Positions 31,534 to 43,210 of a DNA stretch of 64,000 nucleotides are shown piece by piece; position 1 is the stretch's first letter, and every line of letters starts with the position of its first letter. Origin of the DNA: Hirsutella rhossiliensis (lineage: Eukaryota > Ascomycota > Sordariomycetes > Hypocreales > Ophiocordycipitaceae); assembly GCF_020360975.1 (NCBI RefSeq), contig NW_025408669.1, positions 2,728,001-2,792,000 of the forward strand, written 5' to 3'. The position numbers and the translations under genes were made by a program. Below the pieces are notes generated by a model that ran no database searches, was not told the origin of the DNA, and saw nothing but the letters and a program-made list of their open reading frames with translations.

Positions 31534-34500
31534 TCACAAGCTTACAGTCACCGTCATGTTATTACTCAAAACCATCATCGTGGGCGGTAGCTCGTGGTAC
31601 AGGATTTCGACGTCAGACAGGTACCGGATCGTGGCCGTCTCGTCAAGGCTAGTCCCTTCAGAAGGTATAGGCAGGGTGCTCATGAGCACCGCCGTGTCTT
31701 GGGAGTGCTGTCGCATTAGCTCGTTGAGGATCAGGTGTTGCGCCCGGCTGGGCAAGTCGTTGAACGAGAGTGCGACGCTCTGGGTCGAGTACGTCGAGCC
31801 GGCCCCTGAATCGTCGCCGCCGGCTGCATCGTTTCTGTACGAGTCAAACAGTTCAGGCATGCTCAGGCTGACGTCCCCCTGCCCCAGGACAGAATGCTGC
31901 GAGTCCTGGCGCGAGTGGTGCCGGGAATGACAAGGCGAGTGCATGCTGGGTGCAGGCACTCGTTCCGCGACTTGCCCGGCTCCCAACGTCGCGTCGCCGC
32001 CCTCGACGTGCGTCTCCGGTGCAGGTTTGCTCGGAAGCTTGCTCCAAGAGGATTGCCTAGAATGGGACGGCCGCTCGATCCTTGGCAATGTAGGGCTTCC
32101 GGTTGCCGGTGCGAAGCTGAGCTTGGGCCCCTCTGCCTCCGCGATGACTCTCGTTTCTGGCACCGGTCGGCTGGAGAACCGCGAGGCCGATGACTGCCGA
32201 GAGAAGCTGGGCCGCATGGGCATCATAGGCTCATCTTTGGAATTTCGCCGACTTCCGGGAACCCTCGCTGGGCTCACAGATCGTGACCGGCCCGGCGCAT
32301 TAGGGAGAAGCTCCGGCATTGCGGGCGGCCGTAGGGAAGGGAACGGCTCAGTCCCCTGTTGAGCATCTTGCCCGGCTTGAAGTGGCGGGCTCGCGCCCGT
32401 CTCCACCAGCTCTGGGATGTGTTGGGAGACTATCCCATCTTGCTTCCCCGCCAAGGTTTGAGCTGTGGATAGGGATCCGTACGTCGGAGGCTGTGAGGTG
32501 CCGATTGGGAGAGACTTGGTTTGTCGCCCACGTCCAACCCTGGCAGAGGAGCCTCCCGCCGCCGGCTGGCGTCCCCTTGTCAGCAGCGGCAGCTTCGCCC
32601 AGTCATCAGATCCGGGCGCTGCTTGAGCGGCGTGATCTTCCGGGTCCAAGCCGTATTCCCCATCTGAGTCAGAGTGCTCGGTAATCGTGCACAGCGCGTC
32701 GTCCAGCCTTGGCTCGTGCAGAACATCTTCAGGAAGATGGTGCGTGTGGATGCCCACATTGACGCCCCATTTCGCGAGCATGGCAATATCGGGTCTCTTG
32801 GGCATTTCTGTGACTTCGGTCACGCTCTGGCGTCGGCGGTCGGAGCCGCTCTCCTGATGCGGATTGTAGCCCGGCCGACCGACGGCCAGGTCGATCCAGT
32901 GCGCCATTTGCGGCGTCTCCCGGCTCGAGCCCATATTGTCAGACTGGCCGCGAAAGTCCTGCAGTTCATCCCACCATTCCTCGTGCCTGAGCGCGTCGCT
33001 GACCATGATTTCGGTCTCGGCGTTGTCGGTTTTTCCATTGATGATGAGCTCGTAGGTGCTCAAGTGACCCGCTGCTAGCCAGAACACGAGAACTTGGGCT
33101 TGAATCCGCAACTTCTCCAGAAGCGCCTTCACGCGCGCACTCTCTTCCTCGACCTCGCCTTCATACTCCACAAAAACCATGACGCGGAGCGTGTAAACGC
33201 GCCTCCAGTCTCGGACACTCCGCAGTATGTGCCCCAGTTGGAGAATCAAAGTATCTAATGAAGTTACCGGTACATTAGCAGGCGAAGATGAGAGCAGACG
33301 TTGACAGCGGTGGGATCCTTTGGTCACACTTACACGTATCAAAGTTTGTCGTCAAAACATTCTTGCCGTGAGAAGCAAGTTCCGCCGACATCTGGATGGG
33401 CCACAGGTCGATGTACTTTTTGGCGTTGGAGCCGTCTCGCCGTGGTGTTTCCAGCGAGTCAAACCCATGCGCCACGGCGACGTTGAGTCGGTACTTGAGC
33501 GCAAGGTCTTCGAGCACAACCATGTAATCTGTCGGGGACATCATGCCCTCGGTCCGGATCACGTCCGTCGGCAAGACCCCTGCTAGCAGGCGGGCGGATG
33601 TGTCCACGCGACGCCGCCTGGGGGCCTTCTCCTCGGCTCGTGCCGGCCGCCTTGTCCTCGAAGCCGATGGCGAAGGCACTTGAGGCACCGGCATTCCCGG
33701 CTTGAACTTGCGAAGGTCATCCATGTTGTAGAACCCCAAGACGGCAATGTTTGGCCGCATGCCACCCAGGCCGGCGGAGAGGATGAGGTTCCGAATGCCC
33801 CAGACGAGCGAGGGGGACATGGAAAGTTGCAGGAAAGCCTTAATCCTGGAAGTCTCGGATATGTAATTCGTCCAGGCCTGCTGCTGAAGTCGGGCTTCGT
33901 CGACCCCGCTGTCGAAGTTCTCGGTCACGATGACGTGTCCGAGAATGTACAGGGACCCCTTTTTCATGGAGTTGCAAAACTGTACCAGCCGAGTCTGCCG
34001 GCGCGGATCATTGATGAGAAGGATGATATGAGGCCTCCAAAACTTGATGTGCTCCGGCTTCAAGCGCAGCAGGTATTTCCTGACCTGGTGGTAGATGAGA
34101 TTCTGCGACACGTCACCCCACCGCTTCGGCGGGCAGAGATAGTGAATTAACAAGAAGAGGAAGACGAGAACGCAGACAGCAATGGCGGCGTAGGTCTCGT
34201 GGATGAAGAACATGGCCGCACCAGACGATAGGCTGCCGATCAAGGCCGTCTGCCAGTTAAAAAACTTGAAGCCCGGCCGGAAGTTGGGCGCCGACCCGAT
34301 CTTGAGGAGGAAACAGGCGAGGTTCATGACGAAAAAGGTCATCTGAAACAGGTCAAAAGCGCTCCGTGACGGGAGACTGGGTGTTTACCTGGTAGCCCAT
34401 GGAAATCAGGGTGGCGATGCGGTTCAAGTCGGCCAGCAACGCAATCTGAGCTATGACATGGGTCATCAGGATGGCAAGAATGGGGTCGTCATTCTTCTTG

Positions 34501-35697
34501 GCGCCCATCCCAAATACGGACAGGCCAGGCAGAAGCCCGTCTCTCCCCAGCGCCTGCAACAGACTCGCAGAACCCACCATGCAAATGAGGGCGGAAACAA
34601 AGGTTACAGCACACTCGCCCGCCAGGATGATGGGCGCCGACAGATTGGTGAGGAGAACGACGTTGGCGTTGGCAAGCAATGACTCGTGAGTGGTACTGGC
34701 CGCCAAGCAGAGAACAACGAGCAGGTAAATGAGGAACGTCGTCAGCATGGCCCACAAAGTCGCGATGGGAATGGCCTTGCTCGGGTCCTTGAGCTTGCCC
34801 GACATGGAAGCGCCGGCAAAGATGCCAGAGGTGGCTCTGCACGAAGCATTAGCATTGCTCGCAACGGCTCGAGGCCTGTAGGTCATGTTCTCACGGGAAG
34901 AGGATTCCAAAGAGCTGACGAAACGTCGTCAGGCCCCGGTACTCGTCGCTGCCGGCCCGGGGAAAGGCGTTGGCAGCGAGGGTATCCCAACTAAAGCCGG
35001 TAAACTCGACGTCGGCAGTGTCGTCGTGAAATGGCTCCTTGAACATGCCTGAAAGCGGGATGCTGACAAGCGAGAGGGTCAATATGGCAAGCAACGCACT
35101 GGACGCTTTTGAGAAGGTGGCGGAGCCGAGAAGATTAAGGCCGGTGCAAAGGACCAGGGCGGCCGTCTGCAAGCCGTAACCGGCCCAGTAACCTTGAGGG
35201 AACGCAGGCCCAACATGGAGGCGAATGCAATCGATGAGGCCAATGACATTCATGGCGATATTCAAAGCCTGGGCGAGGAAGAAGAGGATGCCGATGGAGC
35301 CACCAAACTCGGGCCCAAGAGACCTCGAAATGAGAAAATAGGCGCCGCCGCCCTTGACCTCACCGTTGGAGGCAATGGCCGAGAGGGAGAGAATCGTCAG
35401 CAGATCGATGCCGTAAGCGACGACGAGAAGGCCTGGCAAGTTAGCCGTCTGTGAGCCGCGGCCGGCCCGGGAGTGGGGAGTTGTCGTACCTACGATGCCG
35501 AGCACACCGACTTGGCCAAGAATAAGGCCGAAGCGCAGGAACATGAGGATGCTCATGATACTGAGGAAGACGGGAACAAAGACCCCCGACATCATGCCCA
35601 GCTTGTCGAATCTTTGTGGCTCGGAGCCGGCCGGAAGGCCGCTCTTGGCGTCCGGCGAAGTCATGGTGAGCGGTGATGCTTCCCGAGGGGCATCCAT
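31534..35697 (-). CDS. SLC12/KCC-type cation-chloride cotransporter (Vhc1-like)
   Basis: Five exons on the minus strand (35697-35490, 35432-34895, 34836-34389, 34342-33334, 33254-31534) encode 1307 aa. The ATG at 35697 (MDAPREASPLT) follows an in-frame TTG that is not a start. The N-terminal 550 residues form about 12 membrane segments with family markers: FDKLGMMSGVFVPVFLSIMS, SNGEVKGGGAYFLISRSLG, PATSGIFAGASMSGKLKDP and GRDGLLPGL. A large cytosolic C-terminal domain follows, then a Ser/Arg-rich tail ending in ALSFNDLPSRAQHLILNELM and ILYHELPP. The yeast homologue Vhc1 sits in the vacuole membrane and moves K+ with Cl-. Vacuolar location here is inferred. All introns are GT-AG. Confidence 0.9.
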
Positions 35698-36159
35698 GTA
35701 ACGAGTTTCTCGAGCCGTCAAGTGTCCAGGGCGGCTGGAGGCTCGAGAATCGGAGGCCGAGAGCGAGAGAGGCGGCCATGGGACGAGGCGGTGGCAGGAA
35801 CAAAGCGCGGGAGGACAACGTTGACGGACGATTCAAGGACGTTGGTGCGGCTCCGCAGAAGCCCGACTCCGGATCGCAAGCGGGAGCGCGGAGGCATGAT
35901 TCAAAACGCCACTCGAACTCGGGACGCAGGATTGCCTCCACTTGGGCTCGATTGGGGAGGCTTGGAGGTATCAGGTAGGTAGGCAGAGGGCGAGCCTAGT
36001 GCTGCCTGATATGCAGCGCAGCACAGCGTCGATCGTGTCCGCGTCTGTGTGGACGCACGAGGATGGACGCCGGGGCAGGCATCGAGCGTCGCACGGAAGA
36101 GAGCGTCGTTGGGCAAAAGTTGAGTAGACGTGGATGGCTTCCGAATGGCGGAGCTGATG

Positions 36160-36190
36160 GTACAGACTACAGTACTACTGTAGTATGTAC
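36160..36190. repeat. 31-bp inverted repeat (one-base centre)
   Basis: Two 15-base arms, GTACAGACTACAGTA and its reverse complement with one mismatch, flank a single C at 36175. The inner nine bases of each arm match perfectly. It lies about 460 bp upstream of the KCC-type start codon. It could be a binding site for a dimeric factor or form a hairpin; no function is known. Confidence 0.85.
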
Positions 36191-37767
36191 CGGGTGTGAG
36201 GACGGGACGAGAAGGAGCAGCCGGGAGAGGATGCTCGGGCTGTACCTCGGGCACACGACTCGCCGCCTACAAGTAGGTAGGTACCCCTTGGATACGCATT
36301 TTCCCTCCCACCAACTCTCCGACTCCAAGAGCAGATGCCAGCGCTCAAACAGTGGTCAGGTTGCCTGCCTGCCGACATTCACACACAGCGCAAGACCCGC
36401 AGCATCGCCGTCGGCATGGGCATGCACTCATAGTGATGTCCACGACTTGTCACGGGTTAGTCACGTGAACAAGGTGGGCACCAACAACCCCCTGAGACAG
36501 ACGGGCGATTGGCCGCCGTAGGTGCAGCCGGAGTTCAGCTCTGCTCGTCGCCGGCACAGCGAGTTCCAGCCGACGCACGTCTTGCAGCGCTATCGCTTAA
36601 CCAACAATGCGCAGGTTGCCCAAAAGGCTCCATCTACTCGACGTATCCGCGACCGCAATCCGACGCAGCAGCGCCATCTCGAGCTCGCCGCCTTGCACGA
36701 GCACATCTCTCCATAGACGATGTGACGTGCCGGAAAACCGCCAATGCACCCACTGCGACCAACCTCAAGCATCAGGCCCGGAAGGGCAATGGGTCGTGCT
36801 TTGCTGTCCCACGTGCGAGTCGTCGAGCAGCAGGTTGGACAGGGCATCTCAAAGTCGCAATCTTGGTCGCCCTTGTGCGTGGAAACCCTGCCGTGCGACG
36901 TCTGGGTCAGCTGAACCATGCGCCAGTCACGCCGGAGCGTGTCAAGTAATTTATTTATTATACAGTACTTGTCGAATACGTGCGGTACAAAGTAGTAATT
37001 CAGCATTCTGCCCCGAGCGAAGCCCAACTAGCAAGACTAGGTGCTGCCATGCGTTGGTGGATCATGCCCATGGAATCGGACCCGGGGCAGATAATCGGCC
37101 GCATAGCTTGAGATGTGGCTGCCAATCGACCCAACGCGTGGCCGTCTCCTGGGTGGCACTCATCTCGAGGCTCAGACAAAGACTCGCCAGTCGGGCAAAT
37201 CAAGTTTTTGCCCTGTGGCTCGCCAGCCTCTTTGTCTGCCTCGTCCTCCGTCCCGACCCACGGTGACTTGGATGGCAAATGCATGGCCGTTACACTCTAA
37301 TTACTTCGCATATCCACTTCGGTCTGTCGGCCTCGACGGCGCCGTTGCCAGCGGCCTTTATCAGGTATCTTGAACTTTGATGTGCGTCGGTGGCGCGTGA
37401 GCTGAAAGCCGCGGAGAACTTCCATGCTGCCGCCCCTTTCTTCTGCTCGTGACGGAGCCCATCCCGCTGCAGGCCTGGAGACGCTACGCCGGCAGAAGCA
37501 CATTTGATTCAACACTAGGCGGCTAGAATCGTCACGGCCATGGCTCCCGTGAGCAGCAAGCACCGACGGCTAGATACCAAGGCCCGGCCCTTTCCGTCCG
37601 TCGGTGGCCCTGGCTCATCATCATTTGCATGTTTCTCGCGCCCAGCACACACCACACAAAAAGGACCAAGACGGAATTTCAAAATAGAAAGTACATGAGC
37701 CATGTCGGGTCGTACGCAAGCACGCTGTAGATGTACATAGAAGCCCGGATGTGCTGAAGCCACCAAG

Positions 37768-37791
37768 TACCTAGGTACCTACCTACCTACA
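37768..37791. repeat. TACC tetranucleotide tract
   Basis: TACCTAGG is followed by repeated TACC units, with a CCTAGG palindrome at its start. It is one of several such tracts in the intergenic DNA of this window. Confidence 0.8.
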
Positions 37792-38562
37792 TACAGTACC
37801 GACCTGCAAAGTAAACGTTGAATAACGTCACTGCATCTACTACTTTGCACAACGTCCGTTGAAACGCCTGTTCTGCCGAGCCTCGCTCATGACCAAGGCA
37901 GAGCGAGCTTCCTCTTTGGGATGTCCATCGCAAAAGCTTCCATCACGTTTTCCAATGGAGTTCTGAGCGCCTTATCTCGACACATTTGATGCCACTTGCT
38001 CCCGCGGCGGCTTAGAGTGGAGCCCCCCTGCTGTGGCACAGTCACCAGACCCCACTGCGAAGCCACTGGCGGCTTTCTGGGGCTTATCATCCACCAGCCA
38101 GCAGCCAACCGACAGCCATGAACCGGGGCACAGCGGCCACGTCCCCTAGCCAGGTACCTGCCCTGCCGGATTGCCCGCCTCGGTACCTCGGAGTGCCTGT
38201 ACACAGTACCCGCCGGACCTGACGTATCTTGCATGTTAGGTCGCCCAAAAGCACCTTCTTTTCGATTCAACTCCCCTTCGTTCCAACGCCGTCACCGACA
38301 TCCACGCCTGGCCAAGGCTCAATTTGACCCTGCACTTCGGCAATTACCCTCTTGCGCCCCTGATCCATCGTCACCTTCTTCTCGCTCGCCATCACCGCAT
38401 TATCGACTCACCTCCTCCCCGGAGCTGCGACTCGGGCCCTCGCTGCGTCGGCACCCCCTTACGACCGTCACAGTTGACGCCTCTGCAGGCTCTTATTCAC
38501 CACACAGAAGCTGCGTGACGATATGAAATAGGGCATCACAACCTCGCCATCACGCAGGAAAA

Positions 38563-40894
38563 ATGTCGTCGCCAAGGAACACGCTCAGCCCGGCGCCCGG
38601 CGCAGCGTCGACGGCCGCCGGGCAGCCACGATCATTCTCGTCGTCGCTGCTGCGAGATGAGTTGACAGCTCGGCTCGCCGAGCCCATTCCCTCGGGACAT
38701 ACTCCCACGCGAAGCGACTCGCCGGCCCCGGGCGTCAACATGCCGGAACACGACTCCTCCTTTGCCGGCAGCCGCTCCTTCGCCCAAGGCCCAGGCGTGT
38801 CCGCCCTCGCCGCAGCCCTGTCAGATTCGCTGGGCCAGTCGCCGCCTCGCTATGGAACGCCCCCCGCGCGGGTCAACTCGCCTCCGCCGAGGCCACAGTC
38901 ACCTGCACTACCTGGCCGAGCTGAAACGCCCACAAACTACGGCTCCTTCGACTCGAGGTCTCGCTTTGGGCCGGCAAGCGCCGCCGGGCCGTACGAAGAC
39001 CCCGAGATAATCAAACGTCACCTGGTCCAGCCTGGCGAATCGGAAAACTTGCCTTCTGAGGAATCGTCGACCTTAGGCACCGCGCGAGGAAAGCAGCCAG
39101 CCGACGCCAGCTCCGGCCTCCGCCAAGATGAGTTCTCCAGCTTGCGGCTGCAGGGAGGAGACATCACTCGCGGCATCTACAAATGGACAGAGCAGGCCGA
39201 GGCCAAGGGCAAGCTTCACCGCAGCAAGAGCTTCGACCACTCGCGGCCAGAGCCAGAGACCGATGTCTTCGACATCAACTCGATCAAGGTGCCCGGAGGC
39301 TTCCGAAGAAACCATCTTCGCCGAAGCGCCATGAGTCCCGGTCGTAACCCGGAAGCCATCGACTCGGGCGCCGAATCCCCGCCAGGAGAACAGCCCCGGC
39401 TCTTCACCTCGAGTTTCCTCGAGTTTCTGACCATTTACGGCCACTTTGCGGGCGAAGAGCTCGAGGAAGACGACGAGGCGCTTGGCCCCAACGAGGAATT
39501 CTGGTCGGGCAATTACCCTCACGGCGAGGGCAGCGAAGACGAGAGGGAAGCCATGGAAGACAGCGCGCTGCTTTCGTCGTCGAAAAGGATGCGCAAGCGC
39601 AAGCCTCGCGGGGGCAGCGGCAAAAACAGTCCACTCAACGCAGCCCTGCTGCTGCTCAAGTCGTTTGTGGGCACCGGCGTCTTGTTCTTGCCTCGCGCAT
39701 ACCTCAGCGGCGGCATGTTGCTCAGTAACGTCGTGTTGCTCTGCCTTGCCGGCCTGAGCTACTACAGCTTTGTGCTCCTGGTCTCGAGCCGGATGAAGGT
39801 GGACGGTTCCTTTGGTGACATGGGCGGCATCCTTTACGGCAAGTGGATGCGGACTCTCATCCTTGGCTCCATTGTCATCAGCCAAATCGGCTTCACGGCC
39901 GCCTATACCGTCTTCACCGCGCAGAACCTGCAGGCCTTTATCCACGCCGTGTCTGACTGCAAGTCTTCGATCAGCATCCCCCTGTTGATTCTCATGCAAA
40001 TGGTCATCTTCCTGCCCTTTTCCCTGCTACGAGACATTGGCAAGCTCGGCTTCACAGCGCTCATCGCAGACGCCTTCATCTTGATTGGGCTGGCGTATCT
40101 TTTCTACTACGACGTCCTGACGCTCCATGCCAACGGACTTGCGGATATCATCATGTTCAACTCCAAGGACTGGACCCTCTTCATCGGCACCGCAATCTTC
40201 ACGTTTGAAGGCATCGGCCTCGTCCTGCCGATCCAAGAATCGATGAAGCACCCGCAAAAGTTTCCGCGCGTCCTGTTCCTCGTCATGATTATCATCACCG
40301 TCGTCTTCATTACCATGGGAGCCATCTCGTACGCCGCGTACGGATCCAAGACAGAGACGGTCGTCCTACTGAACCTGCCCCAAGACGACAAGCTGGTCAA
40401 CGGCGTGCAGCTTCTCTACTCGGTGGCCATCCTGCTCTCAACGCCGTTGCAAATCTTCCCAGCCGTCCGAATCGCAGAGACGGAGCTCTTCACGCGAAGC
40501 GGCAAGTACAACCCCTACATCAAGTGGCAGAAGAATGTCTTTCGGTTCTTTATGGTGATGCTCTGCGCGGCCATTGCGTGGGGCGGTGCGGACAACCTCG
40601 ACAAGTTTGTCGCGCTGGTTGGCAACTTTGCGTGCATCCCGCTGGTCTACATCTATCCGGTAAGTCTCGCGGCGCCAACGCCTTCCTCGCGGCACGCACA
40701 GGCCATGCTAACGCGGTCCCCAGCCCCTGCTGCACTACAAGGCCGTGGCGCGAAACAGGGCCTGGAAGATTGCCGACGTCGCGCTCTGCATTTTCGGGTT
40801 CTTCGCCATGGCGTACGCCACAAGCCTCACCATCATGAGCTGGGCCAACGCGGGAGCCAAGCCCCCCGGCTACTGCGAGAGGAGATTGCCATGA
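38563..40894 (+). CDS. vacuolar amino-acid transporter, Avt3/Avt4 type
   Basis: Two exons (38563-40659 and 40724-40894) encode 755 aa. The N-terminal 350 residues are Ser/Pro-rich and disordered, with an acidic patch (ELEEDDEALGP) before the transporter core, a layout usual for Avt3-like proteins of filamentous fungi. The core starts near residue 355 with SPLNAALLLLKSFVGTG and VLFLPRAYLSGGML, then about ten or eleven membrane segments; FEGIGLVLPIQESMKHP is a typical AAAP-family motif. The second exon supplies the last segment and ends ERRLP. Yeast Avt3 and Avt4 export neutral amino acids from the vacuole. The donor GTAAGT follows VYIYP, and the acceptor CCCAG restores PLLHYKAVARNRAWK. Confidence 0.92.
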
Positions 40895-41528
40895 GGAGGA
40901 GGCATTGACGCCGGGGATTTGCGTCGATTGGAGTTGATTGCGGTTGTATGAGATGTCTTACGGGGACCGTTTGATTGGAATACCTGCAGGGCTGTCGTGT
41001 GCACCCCGGCTCTGTCCACGACGTGGACCGCCGGCTTGGCAGTGCAGTCCTGGCACTGCTTGACGTTGACGTTTGGCTTGGCAGATACAGCGATCTATCG
41101 TGGCTCGGGGCCTATTTCATTCTGCTGGTGGAGACGGGGGTAGACACGATGCCTCTTTAGCGAATGAATACATGTGTAATTCTCTGTTTGATAAGCGTGG
41201 TATCGATGCAGTACGTTGGAATGAAATAGAAGGAATTTCTGTTTTCCATGGTGCAGGTTACCACTTGGTCAAGACTCGAAGCGGATGACGTATCGGAGGG
41301 TGATGGGCCGGCGATTGCGGGTCCGGCTCCCCGGGGCACCGGCAAATTCCAGCCTGTTGGAGAGAGCTCGGAGACCGAGGCTGACCGCCTGCTGACACGG
41401 GAAAGGGTTGAGCCATATGGTTTTACTGCTCGGCCGGTTTACACACGCAGGTATTTAACATCGATTGACGCCTATGAAGCTCACAACATGGCCGTCCTAC
41501 GTGCGCTCATCATTGACCTGTGCTCAGC
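40895..41528. other. Avt-aim32 intergenic region
   Basis: About 630 bp between two genes on the same strand. No gene seen; presumed 3' UTR and aim32 promoter. Confidence 0.5.
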
Positions 41529-42722
41529 ATGTTCTCCGTGCCCGCCGCCCTGCGCCGGACGGCGACGACGACGACGGCACGGCTGACGAGGCGGCGGCGC
41601 CCGGCCCTTGACTTGACACCCCGCCGGGGCGTCGCCTCGACGAAGCCACCCGCGGCGCGACTACCGACGGTGCAGACGTGTCCGTCACCGACGTGCGCAT
41701 GCGCCGACATGCCGGCCATGCCCGAGGGGCTGGAGATTGACCGGACGAGTCCGCTGGATGGCGTCATGGCTGCGTATGCGGAGCAGGTGCTCGTCTGCAC
41801 CGGCCGGGATGACTGGGCCTCGAGGATTGAGGACGAGAGCGGGGGGGATAACTTGGCGGCGGATCTCAAGGAGCTGCTCGGCAGGGGAGGCGTCTACCGA
41901 GATGTGAGTTGCTGCAGCTGCCGCTCTGGTCGTTGATCAACGGGTAGACGAGGACAAGAGGAGCTGACTTGATTTCGCTTGCAGCCCTTCCACAACGTCT
42001 CCGTCCTCAACGCATCTCTACCGAGCACCGTCCCGCCGCGGCCAGACGTGCAAAACACATCCGCATACCTCTTCCCAAGCTTCAAATACGTGCCCTTTCT
42101 GCCCCGCGTATCCTTTGACAGCGTGCAGGCGCTGGCCAAGGGCTTCCTGCTGCCCTCGACGCTGCACGCGGCGCACGACGGCCTCTCGCCCATCCACCGC
42201 GACCGGCTGACGCGCAAGGACGCGTACCAGGGCCTGCTGCCGGGCGTACAGGACGTGCGCGACGTGCTGGTGCTCGTCTGCGGGCACGGCGGGCGGGATG
42301 CGCGGTGCGGCATCATGGGGCCGCTGCTGAGGGCCGAATTTGGTGATAAGCTTGCCAAGATGGGCGTGGACGTGCGCACGGGGCCGGTCGAGGTGGCCTT
42401 GGGAGAGGAGCAGCAGCAGAGCGCCTCATGGATCACTGGCGGCGCAACGACGGTGGCGACGGCCAAGACGACGGCGAGGATTGGACTCATCAGCCACATC
42501 GGAGGACACAAGTTCGCCGGCAACGTCATCATCTACCTGCCGCCCGGACTGAGGGGGCTCGACGGCGAGCTGCAGCCGCTGGCGGGCCACGGAATCTGGT
42601 ACGGCCGGGTCGAGCCGCGACACGTCGAGGGGCTTGTGCAAGAGACGGTTCTGGGGGGGAGGGTCGTGGCGGACTTGTTCCGGGGAGGCATCGATATGCA
42701 GAGGAGGATACTGCGGATATGA
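41529..42722 (+). CDS. aim32: Aim32-like mitochondrial thioredoxin-like Fe-S protein
   Basis: Two exons (41529-41903 and 41985-42722) encode 370 aa. The start MFSVPAALRRTATTTTARL is Arg/Thr-rich without acidic residues, fitting a mitochondrial presequence. The sucrase/ferredoxin-like (Apd1/Aim32) fold follows: a first segment with CPSPTCACADMPAMPEGL, then VLVCGHGGRDARCGIMGP and the His-containing SHIGGHKFAGNVIIY. In this family a [2Fe-2S] cluster is held by cysteines and the histidines of the HxGGH motif. Yeast Aim32 is mitochondrial and has been linked to redox control of protein import. The intron uses GTGAGT and TTGCAG. Confidence 0.9.
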
Positions 42723-43210
42723 GGCTATCCGCATAGTATGGGCGCGTTCTCTGGCCTGTGTATATACCTGAAGATCGTCATTGTGTGTACTAGAGTCGTT
42801 GATGCATATGTACATGTATGGCATGACTTTCACCTGTGTTGGAGAGAGAACCTTGGGATGACTGCGATTGCATGTCGTCCGTCCTCTGGGCTGCTCAGGC
42901 CGAGTGTCGTGCACGTGACCGCGCGTTGATGCAATTCTTTGGCGACTATCCTTGGTTCGCGACCTCGTCGTTTCCGTGTATCAAAGTCGCATGGGGGACT
43001 TTTTTCAACCATTTCGATTGTCTCTCGTCGATTTGAATCGTTTGTCTTCCTCGCATCGTGTTCTTGCTCACCACCAAATCATACCAAGAGTGAGAGAGAA
43101 AGAGGTGGGCATCTGGAATTCTGGATGGCCCCCTGAGCACACAAATGACACGGCCGGGGCTAATCAACCCTTTCTCCCCAAGAATCTATGCTGTTGATCT
43201 ACGAAACGCC
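42723..43210. other. aim32-cyc2 intergenic region
   Basis: About 490 bp. An in-frame ATG at 43145 would extend the Cyc2-like protein by 22 residues. No other gene seen. Confidence 0.5.

Larger units (their letters stand above)
35698..38562. promoter_or_regulatory. large divergent intergenic region with palindrome and TACC repeats
   Basis: 2.9 kb between the divergent KCC-type and Avt-type transporter genes, the longest intergenic stretch in the window. Open frames here (for example + 36607-37266) have no motif or convincing composition. It contains a near-perfect 31-bp palindrome at 36160-36190 and TACCTA/TAGGTA tracts at about 35973-35984, 36272-36282 and 37768-37791. It must hold both promoters. 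Confidence 0.5.

Noticed and set aside
35698..35721. Upstream TTG start for the KCC-type transporter
   Set aside because: The codon at 35721 is TTG. The ATG at 35697 is a normal start that keeps the full family region.
36607..37266. 219-codon + strand frame in the KCC-Avt intergenic region
   Set aside because: Cys/Ser/Arg-rich composition without any motif, several other frames open in the same place, and no splice series. Looks random.
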